IMG/VR virus record: IMGVR_UViG_3300040808_002645
Coordinates: 1 to 31,127 of that record
Length of the DNA stretch: 31,127 nt
DNA from: a virus
Direction: 5' to 3' (one strand)
A program made the position numbers and the translations under genes. The notes beneath the pieces were generated by a model, which was given only the letters and a program-made list of their open reading frames with translations, was not told where the DNA came from and made no database searches. Positions 1 through 7,871 of this stretch are shown piece by piece. How positions within the stretch are numbered: position 1 is the first letter of the stretch; each line of letters starts with the position of its first letter.

Positions 1-127
1 CATAGGGCAGCGTATCCGGCAGGTCATCAGCCGGGATCGAATACGTCGCGACATCGGAGACAACCGAGATCGCGCCCGTCGATACCGTCGCACCGTCAGG
101 GCCTACCAGCGTATACGTGCCCGAGCT
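1..127. repeat. Left copy of 127-base terminal overlap
   Basis: Bases 1-127 are identical to 31001-31127. A gene reads in frame through the joined ends, so the two copies are one sequence seen twice and the true circle is 31,000 bp. An overlap of exactly 127 bases is what a de Bruijn assembler with k=127 leaves on a circular contig. It is more likely an assembly signature than a biological terminal repeat. Confidence 0.95.
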
Positions 128-247
128 CGGAGCCACGAGAGCCCCGCCCAAGCGCGTTTCAATGCTGGTCGTGTACGCCCGCCCGCGAGCCAGCACGACA
201 GCAGCTCGCACGCGGTAGGTGTGCCCGATTTGCGACGGAATCGGCAT
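1..247 (-). CDS. Head-tail adaptor protein, N-terminal part (gene crosses circle join)
   Basis: This is the first 82 codons of a gene that starts with ATG at 247 and continues from base 1 into 31000 and down to 30483. Joined, the protein has 254 residues. The N-terminal third looks like a small beta-rich domain with Gly/Ser/Thr-rich strands (residues about 10-75). The start lies three bases after the TGA of the upstream gene at 251, in tight operon packing. No strong Shine-Dalgarno is visible, so translational coupling is likely. Position between capsid genes and tail genes fits a head-tail connector. The C-terminal part is described in the entry at the other end of the window. Confidence 0.65.
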   Translation of the reverse strand, partial: MPIPSQIGHTYRVRAAVVLARGRAYTTSIETRLGGALVAPSSGTYTLVGPDGATVSTGAISVVSDVATYSIPADDLPDTLPY

Positions 248-250
248 CTA

Positions 251-601
251 TCAGGCCGTCACGAAGGTGGCCGCTTCGACCCAATCGGTTGCGCTGCCCG
301 AGATGAGCACCGCGCGGTTCTGCGCGCAGCTCACCACCGTAGTGCCCGCCGGGCGCTTAACCGTGATCGTCTCGGCGGCGTCGGCCGTGTTGACGATGAG
401 ATAGATCGCGCCGAGCTCGGCGGCCGGCAGGGTCACATCACGAGCAGCGCCGCCAGGGTCGAGGGCGATGATGTTTCCGTAGGACTCATCCAGCGTGAGA
501 TTGCCCGAGAGCGTTTCCATGCTGAAGGCATTGGGGAGCGCGATGCGCTTTCCGCCGCTGATTGCTGCCCACACGTCACTCGCCGTAATGTTACCGGCCA
601 T
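251..601 (-). CDS. Small beta-rich head protein, possible capsid decoration protein
   Basis: The product has 116 residues. An alpha-helical N-terminus (residues 1-25) is followed by a beta-rich body containing ALDPGGAARDVTLPAAE, then IYLIVNTADAAETITV and a C-terminal DWVEAATF. That last pattern, a beta-sandwich closing on an aromatic residue, is common in phage surface and head-fibre proteins, where the body ends in a DG-x-W type turn. The start is ATG at 601 with a good AGGAAG Shine-Dalgarno at 608-613. It sits downstream of the major capsid gene and just upstream of the head-tail adaptor. A capsid decoration or head-fibre role is inferred from length, fold impression and position; I recognise no specific family. 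Confidence 0.5.
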   Translation of the reverse strand: MAGNITASDVWAAISGGKRIALPNAFSMETLSGNLTLDESYGNIIALDPGGAARDVTLPAAELGAIYLIVNTADAAETITVKRPAGTTVVSCAQNRAVLISGSATDWVEAATFVTA

Positions 602-604
602 GGA

Positions 605-748
605 TCACTTCCTTTTCTTGTTGTCCCGACGTGTGAGAACGGCGGCGACTCGTTTGTTTGCTGCTTGCCGGCTAATGCCGGTTGTCTTCCGCAGCGATTC
701 CGCGACCGCTGCACGCACCTGCTGTGGTGACTTCTTGCTGTAGCTCAT
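605..748 (-). CDS. Very small basic protein, 47 aa
   Basis: A 47-residue lysine/arginine-rich protein that starts with ATG at 748, inside the last codon and stop of the upstream gene (ATGA overlap), and ends with TGA at 605. The central part (ESLRKTTGISRQAANKRVAAVL) could form a helix-turn-helix, and the tail is RRDNKKRK. The gene is easy to miss because of its size. Support comes from coupling to both neighbours: its last codons carry the AGGAAG ribosome site of the next gene. A nucleic-acid-binding or capsid-internal role is possible, but nothing here proves it. Confidence 0.6.
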   Translation of the reverse strand: MSYSKKSPQQVRAAVAESLRKTTGISRQAANKRVAAVLTRRDNKKRK

Positions 749-1491
749 GCCGTAGCCCTCGTGCGCTTCGTGGTTTTCGCCTTGGGAGGGGGCATCTTGC
801 CCGGTACGCGGGCGGTCTGCATCGCTGCTAGCCGGTCGGATTGCGTCTGCACGGCCGCCGCTCTGACTTCGGTATTTGCCCGCGTGTCACGAGCTGCGCT
901 GCCGACTTTCCGCCGCTGCTGCTCGATGCGCTCGGCGATCACGTCGTCTGCTGGCGCGGCAATGTGCCCGGCGTCAACCAGGGCGACGCGCCAGCGATTC
1001 CACGCCGCAGCATCCAGCACACGTTTGTGCGGTGCTGTCGGGGTGCGGCCGTTGCTCATCTGCTCGTGTGCGAGATGGTAAAACGGCACGCCGGCCGCGT
1101 GTCCGTCTGGGATCGTGTCCGTCTCGACCTGACGGATGTAAGGCCCGGCCGGAACGCCCGCCGGCAGATGCTCGGCCTCGGTTACCTGCATGGTCGGCGA
1201 CTCGGGCAGATACACCGCCGCGCCCCGCCGCTGCAGGTTTAGGATCGCTTGTTCGTATGCCGCCGCAGCATGCTCGCCGCGCTCGAGGGTACGCACGCCC
1301 CCGCAGCCCGGAACCAGAGCATAGGGCCGCAGGTCAGGAACCCAGGTAGGCCCGTCCAGCCCGTCAGACTCGACAGACCAGCCGCCCGCCTCATGCGGGA
1401 AGTGAATCAAAAAGAACGGTGCATTCGGCTTCGCGCGCAAACGCTCAATGCCAGAGACACCACCTAAGCCAGACGAACTGGGCAACGGCAT
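745..1491 (-). CDS. Unknown head-region protein, 248 aa
   Basis: I do not recognise this protein. It has 248 residues: an N-terminal Pro/Gly-rich part with FFLIHFPHEAGGW, a central globular part with AAYEQAILNLQRRGAAVYLPES, a stretch resembling a processing or contact loop (HLPAGVPAGPYIRQ), and a C-terminal helical, strongly basic tail rich in Lys/Arg/Ala (residues 195-248). It begins at ATG 1491 after a CTAGGGGGT ribosome site and follows the major capsid gene, separated from it by two stable hairpins. It overlaps the next small gene by the tetranucleotide ATGA. Position suggests a structural or assembly role in the head; the basic tail could touch DNA. Function is otherwise open. Confidence 0.7.
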   Translation of the reverse strand: MPLPSSSGLGGVSGIERLRAKPNAPFFLIHFPHEAGGWSVESDGLDGPTWVPDLRPYALVPGCGGVRTLERGEHAAAAYEQAILNLQRRGAAVYLPESPTMQVTEAEHLPAGVPAGPYIRQVETDTIPDGHAAGVPFYHLAHEQMSNGRTPTAPHKRVLDAAAWNRWRVALVDAGHIAAPADDVIAERIEQQRRKVGSAARDTRANTEVRAAAVQTQSDRLAAMQTARVPGKMPPPKAKTTKRTRATA

Positions 1492-1511
1492 ACGAACCCC
1501 CTAGAAATGGC

Positions 1512-1552
1512 GACCCGATACGCTCGGGTCAGGCGTGCCGGGTAACCCCGGC
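1512..1552 (-). terminator. Two adjacent hairpins after the major capsid gene
   Basis: Two perfect stem-loops lie in the 68-base gap between the capsid gene and the next gene. One pairs 1537-1542 with 1547-1552 (GCCGGG/CCCGGC, four-base loop). The other pairs 1512-1518 with 1524-1530 (GACCCGA/TCGGGTC, five-base loop). On the leftward transcript the second stem is followed by only a three-base U run. This suggests a leaky terminator, or an RNA-stabilising 3' structure for the capsid message, more than a full stop. Confidence 0.55.
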
Positions 1553-1559
1553 GTGGTCA

Positions 1560-2525
1560 TCAGGTCGCGTTGGACTGCATCAGGAACTGAGGCGCCACGG
1601 TGCTGCTTGCTGCAGCGACACCGAGCCAAGCGTTCGCGTCAACGCGGTTATACGCTTGCGAGCCGTCCGCGCTCTTCGTGATGAGCAGACCGAACTCAGG
1701 CACACGCACGGCGTCAACGCCGGTCGGAACCATGATGTTGGCGGTGCTCGCCACGACGAAGCCGATACCACCGCGCACGGAAGAGAACCCGAAGTAATCG
1801 CCGCCGCTTAGGCTGACATCAGCCGAGCCGTACACGTCCATATCGAGGAAGCGGAACCGAAGCCCGGTAGCCGACTGGATGCGCTGGTAAGCCTCAAAGG
1901 CGTCGGGCATCTGCAGAGCCGTCTCACTGCGGATAGACGAGCGAAGCTGCGAGATCTGCACCGGGTGAAGCATCACAAACGGGTTGCCATGCACGGAGAT
2001 GTCGTAGCCGGCCGTCTCTTCGTAGCCCGCACGAAGATTGATCAGGTCGTCAACGTCGAGGGTAGCTGCAGCGTCGGCCTTGTTGGTGCTGAAAGCCGCG
2101 CCGACGGTGCACACCTTCGAGCGAAGCAGGCTTGCCCAAGCTTGCGGGATGGACGCCGCGAGAGCGTCAATCGTGATGCCGTCGGACGCGAGGGCATCGC
2201 GTTGGAAGGTGCTCTCGTAAGCAATACCATTCCGCGACACGGTGAAGGCATCGTAGTTGGCCGTAACCGAGCTCGCCGTGATGGCTTGAGTCTCGGAAGA
2301 CATCGCCGTGAAGGAGCCCGCGTAGCCGTAGCCGGTCGCGTTACGGATGCGCAGCGTATCGGAGCCAGAGCCCGCGAGGTCGCCCAAGAAGGTAGCCATG
2401 GGGCCGGTAAGCACATCGAACTGCTCGGTGAGCTGCTGCAGGACAGCGAGCCCGAGGTAATCGAAGGACTGACCAAGAACAGACTCAGAATCGGCATGCC
2501 GAATAGGCGCATTGAGGGTTGCCAT
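1560..2525 (-). CDS. Major capsid protein
   Basis: The product has 321 residues when started at ATG 2525, which is preceded by GGAG nine to ten bases upstream; an in-frame start 11 codons earlier has no comparable site. The sequence shows the mixed alpha/beta pattern of HK97-fold coat proteins: a long N-terminal helix region (residues 10-45), a central part with SSVTANYDAFTVSRNGIAY leading into an E-loop-like segment, a spine-helix-like stretch near DALAASIPQAWASLL, and a C-terminal P-domain-like part with NPFVMLHPVQISQLRSSI and VPEFGLLITKS. It follows the scaffold and portal genes in the standard order. No pro-peptide is obvious. The gene has its own 122-base leader and a strong hairpin pair downstream, as expected for the most abundant virion protein. 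Confidence 0.8.
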   Translation of the reverse strand: MATLNAPIRHADSESVLGQSFDYLGLAVLQQLTEQFDVLTGPMATFLGDLAGSGSDTLRIRNATGYGYAGSFTAMSSETQAITASSVTANYDAFTVSRNGIAYESTFQRDALASDGITIDALAASIPQAWASLLRSKVCTVGAAFSTNKADAAATLDVDDLINLRAGYEETAGYDISVHGNPFVMLHPVQISQLRSSIRSETALQMPDAFEAYQRIQSATGLRFRFLDMDVYGSADVSLSGGDYFGFSSVRGGIGFVVASTANIMVPTGVDAVRVPEFGLLITKSADGSQAYNRVDANAWLGVAAASSTVAPQFLMQSNAT

Positions 2526-2647
2526 CGTGACAATCTCCGTATGTAGGTGGGGTATCAATCATCCCAGCCACATACGACGGATCATCGGCTCCGAGGGGCA
2601 ACGAGTCGGGCTGTTTCTATGGCCTTACCACGCTGCCCGGCTAGACG
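2526..2647 (-). promoter_or_regulatory. Leader of the major capsid gene
   Basis: This 122-base gap is unusually long for this tightly packed operon. It carries the GGAG ribosome site of the capsid gene. I see a TTGATA hexamer but no convincing -10 partner at standard spacing, so a dedicated promoter is possible but not shown. It may also be an untranslated leader that controls capsid mRNA stability. Confidence 0.3.
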
Positions 2648-3070
2648 TCAACCGCGCAGCTCGGCGAGCAGCGCCCGCGCTTCATCAAGCAACCGATCCC
2701 GCTGGTCATCTGTCCGCGCTGCCCGTGCGCGTGCCAGCAGCTCACGATGCCGCCGCCGAGCCCGCCGCACAATGTCACGCGCCCAGACGCGGCCCGGCGT
2801 GCCGCCCCAGAGCGCCCACGCCTGGGCAGCTTTGCTCGTCTGGTCTTGCCGCGCTTCGGCACTGCCCGGTGCTGCACCGTGACGGGCGAAGAACGATACC
2901 ATCCGCACGACCGTGTGAAGCGCCAGCGGCCGCCGATTGGCAATGTCCCGAGCCCGCGCCAGCCCGACGTCAGTACCAGCCCGCCGCGATGCCGGCAGCG
3001 ATGCCCGCAGCTCCAGCACGCGCTGGGCTATGCGCTGCATCTCGACGGTCGGCACATAGACGCGCGGCAT
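2648..3070 (-). CDS. Small arginine-rich protein between scaffold and capsid genes
   Basis: The product has 140 residues. It contains a pattern I associate with a recurring phage protein of unknown role: ARDIANRRPLALHTVVRMVSFFARHG, then a lysine/glutamine-rich linker and AAQAWALWGGTPGRVWARDIV. The rest is highly basic and helical, ending in an Arg/Leu/Ala helix (residues 105-140). It starts at 3070, two bases after the scaffold gene ends, and precedes the major capsid gene. In many phages this position is held by the prohead protease, but no Ser-His-Asp/Glu protease signature is visible here. A DNA-binding or head-assembly function is an inference from position and charge. Confidence 0.6.
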   Translation of the reverse strand: MPRVYVPTVEMQRIAQRVLELRASLPASRRAGTDVGLARARDIANRRPLALHTVVRMVSFFARHGAAPGSAEARQDQTSKAAQAWALWGGTPGRVWARDIVRRARRRHRELLARARAARTDDQRDRLLDEARALLAELRG

Positions 3071-3072
3071 CG

Positions 3073-3750
3073 TCAGCCCCTACGATGCGACGCCAGGAGC
3101 TCCCGCGCCGCTTCGTATGCTTTCGCCTTTTCGCCGGGATCCCGAATCTGCCCAGCCGTCGCAAGCATCTTGCGGTGCTCGGCCTGTAGCTGCTGCATCG
3201 ACATGCGCCGTTGCGGTGCTGGCTCGCGACCGCCCCCAACTCGAGGGGCTACCCGCGCCGAAGCCGACGCCACCGAACCACGATCAGACGCAACGGCATC
3301 GGCCGCCGGGGGTAAATCGCCCGTGCTATCCGGTGACGCCGGCAAAAGATGCCCGATAACGGGATCGGCCCGCTGCGCATCGAGCCAGGCCGCCAGCGTC
3401 GGCCGCTCGTCATCGTCGCCGAGCTCGGCCAAGTCGGCACCGTGAAACCGCATGAGCCGCGCCCGCACTTGCTCGTGCTCGTCGCCGTCGAGCCCCACGG
3501 CCCGGAAGGCTGCGCTCTGCTCGATGCCGCTGCGGTACTGGTCATACTCTGCCCGCAGCGCATCGACTCCAGCTGCCGCCGCCTTGGCCTCTTCGGCGAG
3601 CGTGCGCGCTTCGTCGCGCTGTCGCACGGCTTCGTCGAGCTTAGTTTGTTTCGCCGCCACGCGCTCAAGCATGATGTTTCGCGGGATGTACTCCACGCCA
3701 TCTACGATCAGCTTGTTGCCGCTTCTCTCGATCTTGGGCTCGTCACTCAT
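3073..3750 (-). CDS. Capsid scaffolding protein
   Basis: The product has 225 residues, acidic in the first two thirds and basic at the C-terminus. Residues about 30-75 form a charged Ala/Glu/Arg-rich coiled coil (KLDEAVRQRDEARTLAEEAK). A disordered Pro/Ser/Ala linker (residues 135-175) follows, and a helical basic tail (residues 180-225) resembles the coat-binding helix-turn-helix of scaffold proteins. It lies between portal and major capsid genes, the classic scaffold slot. The start is ATG 3750, overlapping the portal stop by eight bases, with a GGGGGTAACT ribosome site just upstream. Scaffolds direct shell assembly and leave the head before or during DNA packaging. Confidence 0.7.
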   Translation of the reverse strand: MSDEPKIERSGNKLIVDGVEYIPRNIMLERVAAKQTKLDEAVRQRDEARTLAEEAKAAAAGVDALRAEYDQYRSGIEQSAAFRAVGLDGDEHEQVRARLMRFHGADLAELGDDDERPTLAAWLDAQRADPVIGHLLPASPDSTGDLPPAADAVASDRGSVASASARVAPRVGGGREPAPQRRMSMQQLQAEHRKMLATAGQIRDPGEKAKAYEAARELLASHRRG

Positions 3751-5161
3751 CAGTTACCCCCAGGTCTTCGATCTCGCGCCGGATGCGTGCCAGCTCGGCG
3801 CGTGCTTCGTCTCGTGTCAGCGACGGATGCCGCTCTAAATAGGCATCAACCGGCGACTGCAGCCCCGACTCGATGGCCCACGTGGTTGCGTCTCGCCGGT
3901 CTTTCTCTTCGGCCGGGCTCATCGGAATCTCGTAGTAGTCCACGTCATACCCGACCGGCGGCACGGTATCGCCCGCCATCGTCGCCAGCGATGCCACGCG
4001 GGCGAAGAGCTCGAGGTCCGCCGCCCGCATAAGAGGCGCGATCCGGTGCTGCTCTTCTCGGCGGGCAGCATTGGTGAGATGGATTGCAACGCCCGACATC
4101 GGGTTAGCCCCGACGCGCACGGCATCGGTGGGCGTTACGCCCATCTCGACGGCTACGCTCGACGAGTATTGCTGCGCAAACGCGCTCAACGACGTCAGGT
4201 TCGCGCCGGGCTTCAGCTCTTTATACATGGGCTGGCTTGCGCCCGTGCTGCGATAGTGCAGGATGTCGCCCGCCTCGAAGTCGATGCTCACGACGCCCCG
4301 GCCGGAGTTGTCGTATCCGACATTGCCCCCCACGGGCTCTGCGTCCACCATGATCCCGCCCTGACTAACACTGTCTCTTGCCGCCTTCCCGACGTGGCTA
4401 TTGTAAAGCACCGCCATCAGCGAGCCCCGGAACGCGCCCTTGCCACGATGCCACGACCACATCGAAGAGTCATCGTGCGTGCGATACAGCACAACAGGAG
4501 CGAAGGGACGCCCGGCCGCGTCTCGATACGGGTACTCGTCGCCGATAAGAGGGCCACGCCCCGTTACCTCTTCGGTGATGTCGTCGCCGTACTCGCCCCG
4601 CCGATCCGCCTTGACGATGCGAAACACGGGCGACGCCGGATCGGACACGTCCCACACATCCCACGCTAGGCAATCCTCGCCGTATACGTTCCGCACCTGC
4701 AGCCGACGCTGCACAATCGCGACCGTCGGATCGTCTGGATGCTCGTCGAACCAGAGCAAGTGCGACGGGCACACCGCCAGCACGAGCCGCCCCAGGTCTT
4801 CCGACCACGACGGCAGCAGCCCGCAGGTATTCATGCCATACGCGAGATATTCCACCGACTGCATCTTCGATGCCCAGCCCGCAGCCCGCAGCAGCTCTGC
4901 CAGCCCGGCCACGTCGCCGACGATGCGCGGCTCTCGGCCGTAATGCCCCGGCGTGCTCATCGCCCGAGCCACGGTCACGATGGGCACTTTGCTGGTATCG
5001 GGCGGCCCCCAGGTCGATGTGCGGTCGGGCGGCACGTATTGGCCGATCCAATCCTCGACAAGCGCGTCGGCATCCTCTTGCAACAGCTGGTAACGGCATG
5101 CCCCGTCCCTCACTCGAGCTTGCTCGCTGTCGGGAAACACTTCATAAAACGGACCAATCAT
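3743..5161 (-). CDS. Portal protein
   Basis: The product has 472 residues, a usual size for siphovirus portals. The dodecameric portal forms the DNA channel at one head vertex and docks the terminase and then the tail. Supporting features are the order directly downstream of large terminase with an ATGA overlap, and a mixed N-terminal domain. The central part is typical of portals, with SLMAVLYNSHVGKAARDSVSQGGIMVD, a stem-like stretch (FEAGDILHYRSTGASQPMYKEL), and a long helix before the crown (SSVAVEMGVTPTDAVRVGANPMSGVAIHLTNAARREEQ). The C-terminus is helical (AYLERHPSLTRDEARAELARIRREIEDL), as expected for the crown region. No truncation is seen. Confidence 0.85.
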   Translation of the reverse strand: MIGPFYEVFPDSEQARVRDGACRYQLLQEDADALVEDWIGQYVPPDRTSTWGPPDTSKVPIVTVARAMSTPGHYGREPRIVGDVAGLAELLRAAGWASKMQSVEYLAYGMNTCGLLPSWSEDLGRLVLAVCPSHLLWFDEHPDDPTVAIVQRRLQVRNVYGEDCLAWDVWDVSDPASPVFRIVKADRRGEYGDDITEEVTGRGPLIGDEYPYRDAAGRPFAPVVLYRTHDDSSMWSWHRGKGAFRGSLMAVLYNSHVGKAARDSVSQGGIMVDAEPVGGNVGYDNSGRGVVSIDFEAGDILHYRSTGASQPMYKELKPGANLTSLSAFAQQYSSSVAVEMGVTPTDAVRVGANPMSGVAIHLTNAARREEQHRIAPLMRAADLELFARVASLATMAGDTVPPVGYDVDYYEIPMSPAEEKDRRDATTWAIESGLQSPVDAYLERHPSLTRDEARAELARIRREIEDLGVTDE

Positions 5162-6564
5162 GCCGCCCTCACCTTGATTCTTCCGACCTGCACGCCGTCA
5201 ACCACGCGCTCTATCGCATATCTGCCCGCGTCGAGTATATCTTTAACCGGATCATCTTTCGCGCCCCGGAATACCTCGCACGCCTTGATGAACCGCTCTG
5301 CTCTCGGATGCACCACAAGGTCACGCCGAGCCGACAAGACGTTTATCAGCCGCAGCCCCGCCGCCACCGAGCCCGCAAACTTGCGCGGGGTCGTGATCCA
5401 CTTCGTCTGGGCATAGGGCACACCTGACACGGCCGACAGGTAGCGCCGAAGCATGCCGTTGCTCTTCTGCTTGATGATCTTTCCCTCTTTCGCAGCCCTA
5501 TCCCCTACCCACTCGTCAACGTGCTCATACTTCAGCCCGTGCCGCTCAAGCATGTCGATGATTGCCCGTGCGTCTTGCTCGGGCGTCGTGTGCCCGTCGC
5601 TCGTGGTTTCGTCGATGACCCAGGCCTTGCCGTGCTCGCCGCGCAGCGCAGCCACGAGCACCGCTGCCTGTTTGCCCGCCTTCAAGCCGTGATCGATTCC
5701 GACCGCCAGCAGCGCCCCAGGCGGGATGTCGTGCAAATTGAACGGCTGGACGTTGCTTGGCCCGAAGCCCGTCAACCACCGATCCGTGACGATGGGATCC
5801 CAGCTCGCTTCGATGCGCATCGCGCGCTCAATCTCCGGCAGGCTTGCCGCGTACTGCTCGATCTCCGCCGTAGACAAGAACGGCCGCAAGTAGCCCGAGG
5901 GCCACGCGTTCTTCTCCGTCATCGTCGCGTGATGCTCGCGGAACACGCCCGACGTCACGAGCTCGCGCAACCACGCCTGGTCAGGCATGCTCGGCGTCGG
6001 GGTAAATGTGCACGTCATGTTGCCCGAGTGCGCCACGAGCCGCGCCACAACCTCCGAATAAATGCGCTCCGGCATCGGCTCGTCGCAATAGGCGTAATGC
6101 CACGTCGCACCGGCTTGCGACTGCGGCCGCTGCTGGTACGTGCGGATCTGTATGACCGAGCCCGCAGCAGGACCATAGACGAAGGGGATCACGGGATCCT
6201 TGACGCCGCAGATGCCGCGCCCGGCCTCAAAGCGGATACGCGGATCCACCTCGCCGGGCGGAATCATCGACCACAACTTCTCCAGCGGCCCCCCGGCTTG
6301 GCTCATCTGCTGGATGGACTCACCGATAAACCCAGCGTAAACCGGCCCACGATACCGCCGCGCCCGGTAGGGATTGGCCCCACGCAGCTCCATCACGAGA
6401 TCGGCCGTGCTGACCCAGGTCTTGCCGATCTGGTTGGCCGTGCGCGCGACCCTAAACCGCGAGCCGTCTGCGAGAAACTGCTTTTGCCAATCGCTCCAAG
6501 TCAACGCCGCGCACGGGTCCGAAGCATCCAGCGCCAACGCATCGTGCAGCGCATCGAGGATCAC
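5158..6564 (-). CDS. terL: Terminase large subunit
   Basis: The product has 468 residues and both expected domains. The N-terminal ATPase carries a Walker A variant at residues 41-50 (RTANQIGKTW) and a Walker B at 158-162 (YAYCDE, with D161 and E162). The C-terminal RNase H-like nuclease shows an acidic set in the right order: D291 in AVGIDHG, D355 in EWVGDRA and D445 in ILDAGRY. The enzyme cuts concatemeric DNA and pumps it into the prohead through the portal. It overlaps the upstream methyltransferase gene and the downstream portal gene by ATGA each. Full length and intact. I cannot tell cos from headful packaging from the sequence, although the closed circle and absence of an obvious cos region agree with either. 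Confidence 0.93.
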   Translation of the reverse strand: MILDALHDALALDASDPCAALTWSDWQKQFLADGSRFRVARTANQIGKTWVSTADLVMELRGANPYRARRYRGPVYAGFIGESIQQMSQAGGPLEKLWSMIPPGEVDPRIRFEAGRGICGVKDPVIPFVYGPAAGSVIQIRTYQQRPQSQAGATWHYAYCDEPMPERIYSEVVARLVAHSGNMTCTFTPTPSMPDQAWLRELVTSGVFREHHATMTEKNAWPSGYLRPFLSTAEIEQYAASLPEIERAMRIEASWDPIVTDRWLTGFGPSNVQPFNLHDIPPGALLAVGIDHGLKAGKQAAVLVAALRGEHGKAWVIDETTSDGHTTPEQDARAIIDMLERHGLKYEHVDEWVGDRAAKEGKIIKQKSNGMLRRYLSAVSGVPYAQTKWITTPRKFAGSVAAGLRLINVLSARRDLVVHPRAERFIKACEVFRGAKDDPVKDILDAGRYAIERVVDGVQVGRIKVRAA

Positions 6565-7871
6565 AACGACGCCCCAAACATCGCGATCTGCTTCCCGCTC
6601 ACCTCTTCGGCCGGCGACGCTTGCACGCCGTCAGACGCCGCCACGATGTCACGCCGGGCAGCCCACCTCGTGCGTATGTCGTCGATGTGCTCTGCTTCGG
6701 CGCCGTATAGGGTGAAGCCCTCGACATCGGCCGCGATCATGGTCGTGCCCGAGCCCAGGAACGGATCAAGCACGACGCCCCCGGCCGGCGTCACGAGCCG
6801 CACAAGATGCCGCATGAGAGACAGAGGCTTGACCGTCGGGTGACGTGTGCCCGCTCGCTCTCGTGGCGATGCCTTGGCCGTGTAGAAGTAGCGCGCGGCG
6901 GATCCGCCGTTGTCGTCGTGGCCTCGCATAGAGTCAGGGCCGCTTGGTCCCTTCCCGCCACCATAAATCGATCCGTGCAATTCGCCTCGCATAGACGCAC
7001 GCCCCGCCCCCGTCTCAGGCATCCCCGCCACGGCCGCCGCGCTGCCGTCGTGCATAAGGTTGGCGGGCCAACGGCCCAGAGACGTCTGACCTGCACTGAA
7101 CGAGCCGTTGATCCCGCTGCCGAAGGTATTGCACGAGCTATCCGATCTGCTCACTATCAGTTTGCGCCCACTAGCCGCAATCCGACAAGCCCCCACATTG
7201 ATTCCGCCCGTGCCCCAGCGCAGCACATTGCGCGCAATGCTGCTCTCGCTCAGGGGCTTGCGTGCCATCACGATTGGCTCGCACGCGGGCTTGAGGGCCG
7301 TGCCCCAGCCGTCGTATTGCTTCGCAGCGTCAGTGATCGGCTCGTGTTTTGGCTGACTTGCTGGCGATGCGAGATCGCGTCCCTCGAAGTCATCCCCGTG
7401 CCCGTATGCGTGATGTGCTTTGCCCCGGTGCTGCATTGCCCCTGCTTGCTTGTCGAGGGCAATGGCCACGTCATGCGACTTAGGGAAGCCCGAGCCGTAA
7501 ACCCACATCAGGCAATCGCGCACCTCGAAGCCCGCGAGCCGTATCGCCAACGTCCCGACGTCATACGTGCGCGTCCCGAAGAAGGCGAGCAGATGCCCGC
7601 CGGGCTTCAGTACCCGATGGACCTCCGACCACAGCGCCGGCTGCGGCACGAAGGCATCCCAATGCCGGCCCATGAACCCGGCGCCCTTTACCTCGTGATG
7701 CCCCGTCGTCATCCAGTCCCGCAGCATCGCCACGGCATCCGGCTGACGCCCGAGGCCATATGGGGGATCGGTTACCACGGCATCGACACTGCAATCGGGC
7801 AACCCGCGCAGCAGCTCGAGGTTGTCGCCAGCGTGCACAAAGTGCCGCCCGAACTCGTGCCGGGCGTTCAT
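6561..7871 (-). CDS. DNA methyltransferase, DPPY type, inside the terminase operon
   Basis: The product has 436 residues when started at ATG 7871, which overlaps the small terminase stop by ATGA; a longer reading frame upstream is just the terminase gene in another frame. The catalytic motif IV, DPPY, is at residues 35-38, and the S-adenosylmethionine motif with DPFLGSGTT is near residues 369-377, preceded by HPTVKPLSLMRHLVRL. This order (catalysis first, cofactor site last) is that of the beta class, whose DPPY members usually methylate adenine N6. Roughly 220 residues between the two would hold the target-recognition domain, including GSGFPKSHDVAIALDK, a pattern shared by many phage methyltransferases. 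No partner nuclease is present, so protection from host restriction or marking of packaged DNA is likely. Confidence 0.9.
   Translation of the reverse strand: MNARHEFGRHFVHAGDNLELLRGLPDCSVDAVVTDPPYGLGRQPDAVAMLRDWMTTGHHEVKGAGFMGRHWDAFVPQPALWSEVHRVLKPGGHLLAFFGTRTYDVGTLAIRLAGFEVRDCLMWVYGSGFPKSHDVAIALDKQAGAMQHRGKAHHAYGHGDDFEGRDLASPASQPKHEPITDAAKQYDGWGTALKPACEPIVMARKPLSESSIARNVLRWGTGGINVGACRIAASGRKLIVSRSDSSCNTFGSGINGSFSAGQTSLGRWPANLMHDGSAAAVAGMPETGAGRASMRGELHGSIYGGGKGPSGPDSMRGHDDNGGSAARYFYTAKASPRERAGTRHPTVKPLSLMRHLVRLVTPAGGVVLDPFLGSGTTMIAADVEGFTLYGAEAEHIDDIRTRWAARRDIVAASDGVQASPAEEVSGKQIAMFGASL

Noticed and set aside
5521-6843. 440-codon open frame on the plus strand
   Set aside because: Antisense shadow of the large terminase and methyltransferase genes; no ribosome site and an Arg/His/Pro-rich composition typical of shadows in GC-rich DNA.
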